NCBI GenBank assembly: GCA_037962975.1
Contig: CM075669.1
Location: 250,083,351 to 250,147,350, forward strand
DNA: 64,000 nt
Source: Clitoria ternatea
Taxonomy: Eukaryota; Streptophyta; Magnoliopsida; Fabales; Fabaceae
Reading direction: 5' to 3'
Within the stretch, counting starts at the first letter, position 1, and each line of letters starts with the position of its first letter. A program made the translations under genes and the position numbers. Under the pieces are notes generated by a model, which had not been told where the DNA came from, did no database searches, and saw only the letters and a program-made list of their open reading frames with translations. This document shows, one piece after another, positions 11,061 to 21,532 of the stretch.

Positions 11061-11722
11061 TCCTCTAGATCTGGATCTGCTCTTTTTATTATTGGTACTC
11101 CTTTTTTCTTGAGTTCTACCCCTGACACTTAAACCCTCACCCTTGTCCTCAGAGTGAGATCAAGCTTTTCTTTGGACAATAAATTAGATTTAATATCTTT
11201 AAAGGATAAGGTATTGTTGTTACCATACAACATAATTTCTTTAAAGCGTTTATAGATAGAAGGTAGAGAGACAACCAACAGAACAATTTTGTCTTCATCA
11301 TCAATTTTTACCTCAATATTTTCCAGATCCATAATAATAGAACTAAACTCATTAAGATAAGATTTAATACGAGTACCTTCAACCATACAAATGGTATATA
11401 ACCATTCTTTGAGATAAAGCTTATTTGTGAGGCTTTTGGTCATGTATACAGTCTCCAACTTCAACCACAAACCCGCAGTAGTGGTTTCATTGGCTACTTC
11501 ACGAAGAACCTTATTGAACAAGAAAAGTTAGATTGTTGAAAGCGCCTTTTCATCCAACTCATCCTATTGCTCATCGATCATAGTAGATGACCTTTTTGTT
11601 TTGTCATCTAAAGTTTTCCTTAATCCATTTTAAGTGAGAACAACTTTCATTTGGACACAGCAAATTGAAAAACTAATCTTGCCATCAAACTTCTCAATGT
11701 CAAATTTGGTGACGGTAGACAT
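11061..11722 (-). pseudogene. Copia gag (UBN2 type)
   Basis: The start codon is at 11722, with MSTVTKFDIEKFDGK as the N-terminus, but a stop follows within about 35 codons. The 3' two-thirds (11129-11521) stays open and shows the UBN2 gag fold: LWLKLETVYMTKSLTNKLYL, then EFSSIIMDLENIEVKIDDED and LLVVSLPSIYKRFKE. The reading then passes into the zinc-knuckle segment. Confidence 0.85.
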
Positions 11723-11745
11723 ATTGAACCTCCAATCAAACAATT

Positions 11746-11758
11746 GGCTCTGATACCA
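11746..11758 (-). other. Primer binding site, initiator Met tRNA type
   Basis: On the - strand this reads TGGTATCAGAGCC, complementary to the 3' end of plant initiator methionine tRNA, as in most copia elements. It lies two bases inside the LTR edge at 11761 and sets the orientation of the element. Confidence 0.92.
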
Positions 11759-11760
11759 CT

Positions 11761-12392
11761 TGTTAAGAAAATCAACATGTTGCGGAAGCATTGGATCAAA
11801 TCAATTGGAGATAAAGAGAAGCAAGTATTAGGGCAAGAAAATGAACACACAAGATTTATGTGGAAAACCTTCAAAACTGGTGAAAAAACCACGGATGATC
11901 ATGAGCAAAATAGTTCCTCTATATAAGAATGAGGGTACAAGAAGTTCTCAAAAAGAAAGGGAACAAAGACACAATAAGCCCTATAAGTCACAAGGACAAA
12001 AATAAAATTATCTCTCAAATTTTCTGTCTTAAATATTCTCTCAGATGAAACTAAAAATATAAACTCGCTACTAAAATTCTCTCATGATTACACTAGGAAA
12101 GAGTTTGATCATGATTGCAAATGTGGTGCCTTGTTGCCTTTTATAGGCAAAATTATAAGGAATATAAAAATATTTCCTCAACCATGAAGACGAAACCAAA
12201 TTGAATTGATTTTATAAAGAAATAAAATTCAAATTGAATTTGCATTGTAAAGAAGTAGAATTCGAATTGAATTGTTATTATAAAAAAGTAAAAATCAATT
12301 TGAGTTGGTACTATAAAAAGCAAAATTCAATTTGAATTGCTCATGATAAATAAAGTACCAAATTTAACAAAATTTGATACATATATTTAACA
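11761..12392 (-). repeat. 5' LTR of the copia element
   Basis: This 632-bp LTR has TGTTAAGAAAATCA and TTTAACA ends and is followed at 12393-12397 by the target duplication ATCTT. It is about 30 bp longer than its partner because of an extra ACTAGGAAAGAGTTTGATCA-like stretch near 12093. Confidence 0.9.
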
Positions 12393-12397
12393 ATCTT

Positions 12398-12765
12398 CTC
12401 TTAATAATTAAATACGAGAAAAAAAATATTATATATGTATAACAGAATGAACCTAACGAAATTGGTTTATTATAAGGAAAGTTTTAAAAAGTTGATTGTT
12501 CCACTTCCTTTTTCAAAAGTTAATGTTGTAAAAAAAAAGGCAGGGTTTAGGGGAAGAATTCATGCTACATTGAATACACTTTTTTTAAAAGTTAAGCACG
12601 CAATTGATATAACTATTACACAATACAACTTGATTAACACCAGGAGAATTAGTCTTATCAATTTCAGCTCAAACAAGATTATATTCAAAAGATGATAAGA
12701 TGATATATATGGTTAAAAAAAACAAAATTCACTGTACAACTTTTGTGTAGGGTGAGCAGTAGTAG
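12398..12765. other. Intergenic AT-rich sequence, no gene seen
   Basis: No coding homology was recognised; the open frame at 12435-12695 has lysine-rich content without family features. Confidence 0.5.
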
Positions 12766-13195
12766 ATGATATGCATGGTTAATCGTTATCCCTCAAACAC
12801 GTTAAAAGCTATCACTACAATTTCTATTTTATTGTCGTTCTTTGTAACAGACATGGTCATAGTCCCAGTGCAAGGAAAAATACATGTGCATGTTTTGAAT
12901 CAATTGGGAAATGGCACCATTCTCAAACTCCAGTGTCAATCGAAGAACGATGATCTTAGCCCGCATAATCTTAGGAATGGAGAATTCAAAGAATGGGCTT
13001 TCAACAACACAACATTAAAACTTATATGATAGTGTGCATTGTGTTTGCAAATGATGTCGAGAAATTAGAAAAGACCGAGCTTATAATTTTAATCTTGAGA
13101 GCCCAGAAACCTACTAGGAGAAGAGATGCTCTCGGTAATAGGTTTGTCTGGAACCTGTAAGCCATTATTGGTATATATGCTGAAGGGAAAATATA
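12766..13195 (+). pseudogene. Self-incompatibility S1-like (SPH) protein, truncated
   Basis: The first 88 codons give a hydrophobic signal peptide (ISILLSFFVTDMVIVPVQG) followed by KIHVHVLNQLGNGTILKLQC and an FKEWAFNNTTLK segment. This is the N-terminal half of a plant S-protein homologue, including the first conserved cysteine. A stop at 13027-13029 ends the frame. Further on, in another frame, RRDALGNRFVWN (about 13115-13160) resembles the conserved C-terminal part of the family, so the gene looks broken by a stop and a frameshift rather than genuinely short. Such secreted proteins are usually 130-150 residues. A functional short peptide cannot be excluded but is less likely. Confidence 0.6.
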
Positions 13196-13714
13196 TATAA
13201 AAAAATGTTTTGTAATCATTCACATGTGAAGGATTATATCTAAATATGGCTTAAATATAATTTAAATTTTATTCTTCTAATTTTCTTTTTCAATTTTACT
13301 TCTCATAAATTTTATTTTTTACAAACAAATTAACTCTCTTGGTCTTATCAATTAATAATTTATAAATGATGATGTAATATGCATCTAGTGGAAGATATAG
13401 TGTCTCGAAAAAGAAGAGGATAAGAGTTACTAAAAAATTTTCTTTTACATAAAATTAATGATGCTAGATAACCCATGCAAAGTACATTTGCATTATACAA
13501 TTTAAAAATGTTGGTTCTTGGTTGGCGAGTTGTTTAGAAAAAATTTAAAATTGAAAAAATTTAAAAACTGTTGCATTATAACCAAATGAATGAGGGGGAT
13601 GATTTTCTTTTCTTTTATAACAAATATTGGAAAGGTGCTAAACTAGTCCCTTGGAAAACTAGAATTTTTTGCCAACAGTTTTCTGATGAATTCGTAAATT
13701 AAAGTAATTGCGCT
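13196..13714. other. Intergenic, downstream of MRS2
   Basis: AT-rich DNA between the S1-like pseudogene and the MRS2 stop codon. It must hold the MRS2 3' UTR (- strand), but no clear poly(A) signal was singled out. Confidence 0.4.
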
Positions 13715-16700
13715 CTATTGAGAGAGCAAATATCTTTCCTTTCCCCACCAGAAACTGAAAAGGACTATAATTATACACCCTGCAAATGTGCCGGAAGCTA
13801 CAGCCCAAAACTTAGAACTGGGTTTACCATCAAAAAGTTGAATGCTGACATTCATGCCAAACAACCCTACAACCACAATGCCTGCATTAAGTATCACGTT
13901 CAGTGTGTTGAACATTATTGCACCCTGTAGAAGCTGATTTCGCTTATCATCCAACATTATGTTTATGTAATCCTCTGTGTCACCCACGTACTCACTCAAC
14001 TTAACAAAGTAGCAAACACAAAACATGTCAGAGACACAGAGCACGTTAGAGAATAAAATTCTAATTAAATAGTTAATGATTGAATATATATTTATGTCTC
14101 TTCATTTGTAACTGGTCCATTTTTTTAATGATAACACTAATGTCACACGATAAACGATAAATATCAAGGACATCTTACACTGGTCAATTTTTGCAAGATT
14201 CCATCTGTCTGTGCAAAATACGCTTCTAGAAGCATTTCCAACTCGGCAATTTCAAGTTTAGGACCAGGGAATTTGTCAAACATTTCTGAATCTGATTCAT
14301 CTCTAGAGACAAAAACAACCATTCTGAGCGAGACTCTCAAAAGAGCTAAGCATTGACATGGTGCATTTGATTATATTACATTTCTTTGGTTTTATTTAAT
14401 GTAGAAACAGAATAGCACTTCAACCTTATCTTCTTTTCAAAGAACAATGGTCTTTCACATTCTTGAATTTTTACATTACTCTCACCATTTTTCTATTTTT
14501 ACCATAAAAGAGGAACAAATGTAAATGTCAAATTGAAATCGCTATTCAATTATGTTAATAGGAAAATATCAGACTAAAACATAGATATTAAAAAAAACAT
14601 GTTAATGTAATATATTCTAATTTTATGTTTATTTAAATTTAAATTTAATTTTTAACATTTTCAAAATAGGGAGGTATGAAAATATATATTGAATGTATAA
14701 ATTGACAAAAATACTTTATGTTTCTCGAAATAAAACTATAATTAAACATATTGCTGGTTCACACCTTTGATCATCATCTTCAAATTCAGAATTGTACCCT
14801 TCTTTTGGTGATGCCTGGTCCATGAAACGGGAATTATGCTTTAGTGTCAAATACATTTCAGCCATGTCATTATCATCGTCCAGTAAATGTTCCAATTGAC
14901 CTGCTACCTATAAAATCCAATACTGGTATTGGTCCTTTTTTAGGAAACAACATAGATTTATTAAACATATCAAAATATCCCTATGCATACCATTCTAAAA
15001 AAAACAAACTTACTAGCTGCCCCAAATCCTTGTCATTGGACAACCATATACAAAGGCAATCAAATAATTAACTTCGTTAATTTTTGAGTTAAGAGAAAGC
15101 GGGACAATGAAAAGTGAAAACTGAACACTTGCTCACAAGAGGCGCATATTCTTAAAGATTGAACAACTTCAAGAGGAAAAAGTGACTAGAGTTTGGCAGT
15201 GTATATTATATATTTACCTTTTGGACACGGCCAGAAAGTGCAACCAAACGACTCTTGATCTGTCTTACACGTTCAAGATTGAGTGTGCTAAGTTCAGAGG
15301 TCAGTTCATCTAAAGCCGGGTAAGCCTCTTCCTCCAATGTTGAAGTCTGATATAGATACAAGTCATAAAGCGCGGGCGCGCATGCACACACATATATATA
15401 TATATATATAAAAGCATATAAAATTCACAAGGATCTGAGTTTATTAGATAATTAACTTAATTATAACAAAAAAACAAGAGGTTAAAGAAAGAACAGCAAC
15501 TTAAAAACAACGTCTGAGGAAAAAAATTAAGTTGAGAAAATTTCTCAAACAGAACCAAAACTACATATGGAAATTTCATAAGTTGTATCTGCAGTACGAG
15601 AAGCAGTTATATCTTAATCAGTTTCTCCTTGAAACAGGTATAACTATCTTGTTAAATTTTCTTATGAGTATCATTGTAAAAGTTAAGTCAATCGTTTTGC
15701 TTGTAAATATTCAGAAATATTTTGATAAAGCTCCATTCCTACTGTAAGAAAGCATAAGCACAGAACTATGACAAAGAGTATAAGCATATCCATAGAAGAT
15801 ACATACATTCCTTTATCACTTCCATTTTCTCGAATTTCTAAGGTGTAAACATCTCAATTAAGTGGACCAAATAATGTCCTTCATCTAATATATGCATGGT
15901 TCCCAATCTCAGGTTAAGCACACCTAAGAAATCTTAACTGGAGTTGGTGATCAAAAAACTATCTTTTAATCGTTGGTACAAAATGTGATCATTTTTAAAC
16001 CATGAGTAGAATTAATATATTATTAACCAACTTAATTTTTATAACTTTATTTTCACAATTAGTAACTAATCAGTCACTTGTTAATTATTAAAATTGCCTA
16101 TTTATCCATACAAATAAGATTATGAAGTAGAGTTGAATAAATGAAATAATTTAGAACTACTATACAGACCTCAGATTCGAGGCACCTACAGGCAGATTCA
16201 ATACATGCCTCAAGTGCTTTGAACTCAAAGGGTAACTGCTTAGGAACTGGTGTTCCTATAGCATTCTCTGCATCGTTCTTAGGGCTATCCATTCTTGTTT
16301 CATTTACTTCAGTGTTTAGAATCATGTCGGCTGACAAACCGTTTTTGGAATCATCGGGACCACAAAACGAAGCTGATCCCTTCAGTAGTAGAGGTTTTTC
16401 TTTATCACCACCATCCTCGTCATTGCATACCTGTCACCAGCACAATTGATGATACGTTACCACGCAAAATCACATAGTAAATTTAACTTGGGATGATAAC
16501 TACATTGTTATTCTTTGTTTAAAATTTAGCTTAAATGTGTATTCTAATAAATATGTCTAGTGAAGATTCTTTGTAGGATTTTAATTTGTAGAGTCATCTA
16601 TCTAGGTCACAATCAATTGTTGATGAAATAAATGTGGATGTACTTGTTCGTTGGGAAGACGGAACTGAAGATCTTGGATGAAGGTAAGAAAGAAAGGGTT

Positions 16701-16970
16701 GGAGGAGTTGATGGTGAGGACTTCGGTGGCGGTGATGATGGCTTTGACGTGTTCCAAGTTGACAACAATGGCTCTGTCGCGTCCGAAGATGGAAGAAGGG
16801 TGAGACAACATGGGATCGAGGACTCTAAGGTCACGCGCCGGCAACCCGGTTCGCTTCATTATGGACTGCTTCCCAAGATCCTCAAGGCGCGTGTGCCCTG
16901 TCTCCGATACCACCATCCAACTCTTCACTACCGTTATTCGCAGAGGAGTTTTTCGCCTCGTCATCGTCAT
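13715..16970 (-). CDS. MRS2: MRS2/MGT-type magnesium transporter (CorA superfamily), six exons
   Basis: Exons on the - strand are 16970-16644, 16430-16170, 15346-15218, 14907-14765, 14302-14179 and 13999-13715. All junctions are GT-AG, the phases agree throughout, and the product is 422 residues. Plant MRS2/MGT proteins form homopentameric Mg2+ channels in the plasma, tonoplast or organelle membranes. The N-terminal domain shows KSWMVVSETG, GLPARDLRVLDPML and GRDRAIVVNLEH; the middle has LPFEFKALEACIESAC, LNLERVRQIKSRLV and LEHLLDDDNDMAEMYL; then LEMLLEAYF and YVGDTEDYINIMLD. The signature GMN is at residues 376-378 between two membrane helices. Motif wording is closest to the Arabidopsis MRS2-3 type, from memory. 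The ATG at 16970 was chosen because upstream in-frame codons are non-ATG. A Tat retroelement begins 264 bp upstream. Confidence 0.92.
15391..15410. repeat. (TA)n microsatellite in MRS2 intron 2
   Basis: About ten TA dinucleotides next to a CGCGGGCGCGC and CACACA stretch, within the intron between exons 2 and 3. Confidence 0.9.
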
Positions 16971-17233
16971 CAACACTCCAATCACAATCACACAATGCCA
17001 AATACGTATCTCTTCTTGTTAACTAACTTTTTCTCAGATGATAACATTTTTGTAACAAATTCTGATTTCGTTCAGTTATGAGAAAACAAAAAATCCTCCC
17101 CATCTAATACATGTTTTTTAACATCTGATTCCTTTGATTTTAAAATCAAATTCAATATCTATTAAGAAACATGATTTGAGTTGTACTAACGTTTCGCCTT
17201 TTTTTTTTATTTGCAACTTAATAAAATTTATTT
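16971..17233 (-). promoter_or_regulatory. Remaining native 5' flank of MRS2
   Basis: Only these 263 bases separate the MRS2 start codon from the edge of the Tat element at 17234. They are AT-rich and hold long T runs, but no unambiguous TATA box was identified. If MRS2 is expressed, this is the only native proximal promoter left. Confidence 0.5.
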
Positions 17234-19998
17234 CATCGGAATCTGGTTATACCCCGAATAGGCATCCATAGGTATTGGTAACCAGATGAATCATCCACCA
17301 TGCGATCGATGTTGGGCAGGGGATATGGATCTTTGGGGCAGCAACGGTTAAGATCCACATAATCTGTACACATTCTCCATTTTCCATTAGCCTTCTGCAC
17401 CATGACCACATTAGAAAGCCAAGATGAATAGCGTATCTCCCTTATAAAGCCTACTTTCAACAACTCCTCTGTCTGCTCGCAAGCCGCCCTCTGCTTCTCC
17501 GGTCCCAACCTCCTCTTCTTCTGGGCCACCGGTCTTGTTTCAGGATACACTGCAAGCTTGTGGCAACAGAAATCAGGGTCCATCCCAGGCATGTCTGCTG
17601 CTGTCCATGCGAAAAGATCTTTGAACTCCTGCAAAAGGGCTAATAAGCGTTGCTCCATAGCAAACTCCAGCTTATCGTTGATGTGCGTGACCTTCTCTGG
17701 GGAATCTCCTAATACAACATCCCTAGAACCACCATCTGGTGTGGGCTTAGAGGGATTGAGTGGATCAATCTTCAATTCCGCTCTGGGGTCCAGATCAATG
17801 AGACTGACAGACCCTGCCGCTGTTCCTCCGTCATTCAGCTTCCTCTTCTTGTTGAACGCTTCCAACTTAACCATGTTGAGGCTCAGGTTATAACAATATC
17901 GAGTCATCTCCTGATCACCACGGAGAGAGGACACACCGTTGTCCTTGTCAATGAATTTGATCAAGAGGTGAGGAGTGGATACAATTGCTTCCATCGCGTT
18001 CAGTGTTGGACGGCCTATGATACCGTTGTATGGGGATTCCACGTCAATCACCAGGATTCTTGACTTGACCGTTCTCGCACCAGGCTCTCCTTCAAAAGAA
18101 ATCAGAGTGTCAAGATACCCCTTGGTAGGTTGCTTAGCTTCATTTAACGCTGTGAGTTCTTGTGTGTAGGGTTGTAAATCTGCATCATTGAAACCCATTC
18201 GTTTGAAACAATTATAAAAGATAACGTCACAAGAACTTCCCTGATCGACGAGGATCCTCTTGACATCCTTGTTGGCTATGACTGCCACGATAACTACCGC
18301 ATCATCACCTCCTGGAATTGTTGGGCCAAAGTCATCATCAGTAAATGACACCGTCGGAGTGGTCATACCGTCCCTGAAAGGGCGGTTATCCCTCGGTTTT
18401 CCCTGGACAGATAAGACCATCCTATGGTGATTCTTCCGTGCTGTGATTGATGCTCCTCCTCCCGTAAATCCTCCAGCTATCATCTCAATCACTTCTCGTC
18501 TGCCCTGCCTCTGCTGTTGGGGCATGTTATTTTGTTGGGCACTTTCAGCAATCACCACTCCCTTCTGCTTTTCAGCTGCAGTGAACTTCCTAGCTGGGTT
18601 ACGTGTATTATCGTCTTCGTCATCAGGATCTCTATTCCTTTTTTCTATCCTCTGAGGCTCGTCTACAGATTTCTCCTTGAACAAATACTGCTTCAGCTTT
18701 CCTTCCCGAAGGAGAGTTTCCACCGTATTCTTTAACGCCTTGCACTCATCAGTGTTGTGTCCTGTCTGTTCATGGAAAGTGCAATACTTACGCGGGTTAC
18801 CACCCCTCTTGACTGGGGCTGGTTTTCTTATCCCGAAGACGTTCAAAGTTGGCCAACCAACCTCCCTCATGATTTGTGAGTGCCTGGTGTTCAGCGGAGC
18901 ATAGTTATCGAATGATGATACACACCTATCTCGTGGATGCGGGCGAGTGTTTACAAAGTCTTCTCTAAAGGCATGCTTCTCAGGCCTCGCTCTCTCCTTT
19001 TCTCTCCGTGGCTGCTGAGTGGGTGCTGAAGGCTTCATTCTTGTTGCAGTTGCCTCTAGATGCATCTCTATGCCCACGTACTTGGAAGCCTTCCTTCGAA
19101 ACTCCTCGAAGGTTGTTGGGGGGCTCTTTGCCAAAGATAGGGCAAAGGCTGAACCAGGCTGAAGAGCTTCCACTACAATATGGAGTTGTATGGCCTCCGT
19201 GAGGTTAGGAACCAAAGCTGCCTCCTTATAAAACCTTTTCAAGAACTCCTTAAGAGTTTCAGTTTCTCCCTGCCTTATCTGGGCCAAGGTGTGAGAAGTT
19301 CTTGGGATATCCCTAGAGATGACAAAATGGCTTTCAAATACAGCGGCCATTTCCTCCCAAGAGTCTATAGATCCTGAGGGTAAGCTTTTAAACCAGCTGA
19401 GAGCCTCCTCCGTCAGCGTTCTTGGGAACATTCTGCACATAACATCTTCGTCTGCTCCCAAATACATAGCTTCATAAACATAAGCATCCAAATGCTTAGT
19501 GGGGTCGGTCTCTCCATTATACTTCCCGATCGACAGTGGCTGAGTTGTTTGCAAATGTTTTGGGATGATAATGCTCATCAGCCTTCTTGAGAAAGGGACA
19601 CTGAGCTTGTACGTCCCTGAAGTCATCACCGCCTGCTCCCTTCTCCTGGTACTGACTCTATCACCAGAGTCTTGCGTCTGCTCTCTCTCTTCGTATGTGG
19701 GGATTTTCGAATACTGGAGGGTTGTAGATCTATCCCTTGCTGATACATGATGAGCATCCTCTGCATGGGACGCTGCCCTGTCCCCAGCTCCTCTTCTCTC
19801 CCGCTTCAACTCCATCAGCTCCTCCCTGAGTTTCCTGATAACCTCATCGCGAGGGTCAGGCGTTTGCACTTGCACTATCCTCCGGGTTTGAGTTACAGGG
19901 GACTCAAAGACGAGTCTCCTTCCAGTCTGTTGATGGGTCACATCCTCCACGTGACCATCAACGAAATCTCTCCCATCACCTTCCATCGTGACAACCAA
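17234..19998 (-). pseudogene. Second Tat gag-pol copy, truncated in RT
   Basis: The frame runs from the ATG at 19998 through gag, the zinc knuckle, the DQGSS protease box and the first RT motif (MCTDYVDLNRCCPKDP). A 7-bp deletion between 17269 and 17270, relative to 28128-28180, shifts the frame just before the MDAYSGY motif, and the sequence ends 35 bp later at the element edge. Against the longer copy it has roughly 15 amino-acid differences over about 915 residues. Without YIDD, RNase H and integrase it cannot supply enzymes, though an intact Gag could still be made. Confidence 0.9.
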
Positions 19999-20027
19999 AC
20001 TTCTGCGAAAATGGGAATAACTCTAAC

Positions 20028-20047
20028 GAGTCCCACTGGGCGTGCCA
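20028..20047 (-). other. Primer binding site beside the shared LTR
   Basis: On the - strand it reads TGGCACGCCCAGTGGGACTC, complementary to the 3' end of a tRNA that I recognise, from memory, as plant tRNA-Arg (UCU), the primer reported for some Tat elements. It is one base from the LTR edge at 20049. The identical site sits next to the other LTR at 30922-30941. Confidence 0.8.
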
Positions 20048-20048
20048 A

Positions 20049-20850
20049 TGAACTGGTCTGGACCGGGGTCTAGGATCCGGTGTGGGACCAGCCACAAGAG
20101 TATAGGTGTTTTTAGGGTTTGCACACCGGAACAATGTGTATCCGATGTATTAATCCGGTCTCTCAGTGGGAGAGGCCGGTCTTGTTGTCCTGGAGATCCT
20201 TCACACCAGCGTTTCGCGTTGTAGGGGGCGAAAGGTGGTGCCACCTGCGAAGATTCTCTGATGCTCAAGTTAGTAGAGTGTAAGAACTCAGTGAATGCTT
20301 AAGCGAAGTAATAGTAAAGTGTGAGATAGAACAACGATACCATGCATGTGTATTGAAATGAGTTACTTATAGTTGTACGTGAGAAAATGAGTCGTTGGAT
20401 ACAGGTGGGTCCTTTAGCTCTGATAGCGTGTATATTATGTCAATCAGGGTGGCTCAACTCTCAGAATGTGTCAGGAGGGTAGGTCAATTATCAGAGTACG
20501 ATCCTCTAGGAAGAGGAGAGGATAATCACCTTTTCCGCATAATCTGCTGACACATCCACTTGCTTTCTGAGGCCATTGACGTGACGTATTTTGCTACATA
20601 CAGTATCTTCGCTGATAAGTTATTAGGGGCTCTTATCTTGCTATGACTGAAAAGCCAACAATTATATAAATGTCCTGTGAAAATGAACAAAGAACCGTTA
20701 TAGAGTAAATAAGTGGGGCAGTCGTGTGATGAGGACGGACGGCCAGACATCGGATATCTGGTGTGGTAATGTTGAACCAGGACACCGGTTTTCCTTATAT
20801 GAGGTCACTCTGACGTCACAAGAATGGGGGCCGGTATCCAGACCGGATCA
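20049..20850 (-). repeat. Shared (middle) LTR of element B
   Basis: This 802-bp LTR reads on the - strand from TGATCCGGTCTGG to GACCAGTTCA. It has both a polypurine tract on one side and a primer site on the other, so it is at once the 3' LTR of the long unit and the 5' LTR of the truncated one. By eye it differs from the 30943-31745 LTR at about eight bases plus one indel, near 99% identity. Confidence 0.92.
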
Positions 20851-20866
20851 TCTGTCCCCTAGCTTG
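20851..20866 (-). other. Polypurine tract
   Basis: On the - strand AAGCTAGGGGACAGA directly precedes the LTR start. The same tract with slight changes borders the LTRs of elements A (370-384) and C (63901-63915), tying the three together as one family group. Confidence 0.85.
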
Positions 20867-21355
20867 TATGAGGGACTGTTAAGTTGCTCATATGAGCTAC
20901 ACAACTCTAGAGAAGTCTGGATATCGGTCGTACATTCTGGAAAGTCTCTGGGAGCTCTGTGGCGTCCGCTCTAATAGACGAGTGACCGCTCTTCTCGCGT
21001 TGCGCACAATGGATTCAGACAGCATGAAATAAATGATTGAAATCCCAAGGGTCTTTGAGAATCGAAACCCTTGGTATTCGAAAAGTGGTTGAAGGCATTA
21101 AATGCGCATGGCATGATTGGACAGTAAATGCGTTTTTTACGCACGAGCCATTATTACCCAGGAGTGTAACCGTCGATTGGGCTTATTGGGCCTGGATTCA
21201 AACTGAACGAGGCCCATTTTGCCAAAATGTTTTCTGAAACGTTACCATTTTCGCGCTCGTACGTAACGAAACGACGGCGTCGTTTTAATTTGAACAGGTT
21301 GCATTTTGATGCAAGCCTCGTGACCTTCGACGAAACACAGTGCCTCTTCGTTACC
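20867..21355. other. Tat spacer between 3' LTR and antisense gene
   Basis: Non-coding. It aligns in reverse with 1-370 of element A, so it is a conserved part of the element. It probably serves as the upstream region of the antisense unit read on the + strand. Confidence 0.55.
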
Positions 21356-21363
21356 TATAAAAG
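21356..21363 (+). promoter_or_regulatory. TATA box for the antisense gene of the Tat element
   Basis: TATAAAAG lies in a non-coding stretch, followed by about 170 bases to the first good start codon (ATTCCACCATGCG at 21533). With initiation about 30 bases downstream the leader would be about 145 nt. Position and sequence fit a plant core promoter on the strand opposite gag-pol. Promoter activity is inferred. Confidence 0.55.
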
Positions 21364-21532
21364 GGACTCTTAGCAGATTTTGGAATCCACTCTTGTTTTC
21401 AAGCTTAGTGAACCTCTGCTCAAACTTCTTTGGAATTTCTCTATCGTCTTCAAACTTCTCAAAGATCTTCTTCCTTTAGGTAACCTCCCTTTCCTTCAAC
21501 TCCTTGCAATTTTTGTTCATTCTAATTCCACC

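Larger units (their letters stand above)
3204..12392 (-). mobile_element. Full-length but decayed Ty1/copia element (Tork-like), host of a nested gypsy fragment
   Basis: Two similar LTRs (3204-3803 and 11761-12392) begin TGTTAAGAAAATCA and end TTTAACA. A perfect 5-bp target duplication, ATCTT, lies at 3199-3203 and 12393-12397. The primer binding site (initiator Met tRNA type) sits next to the higher-coordinate LTR, so the element reads on the - strand: gag, zinc knuckle and protease, integrase, RT, RNase H. All domains are recognisable but broken by stops and frameshifts. The RNase H region is split by about 3.9 kb of chromodomain gypsy sequence (about 4257-8145); without it the element is about 5.3 kb, normal for copia. 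Assignment to the Tork/Tnt1 branch is from domain appearance and is tentative. Confidence 0.9.

Noticed and set aside
16602..16643. Extension of MRS2 exon 1 to the stop at 16602
   Set aside because: A GTACAT donor at 16643 joins exon 2 in phase and keeps family similarity, whereas the extension has none.
17558..20073. Many + strand frames opposite the truncated gag-pol (and the same set at 28452-30967)
   Set aside because: They mirror the gag-pol frame on the other strand, lack recognised domains and recur identically in both copies.
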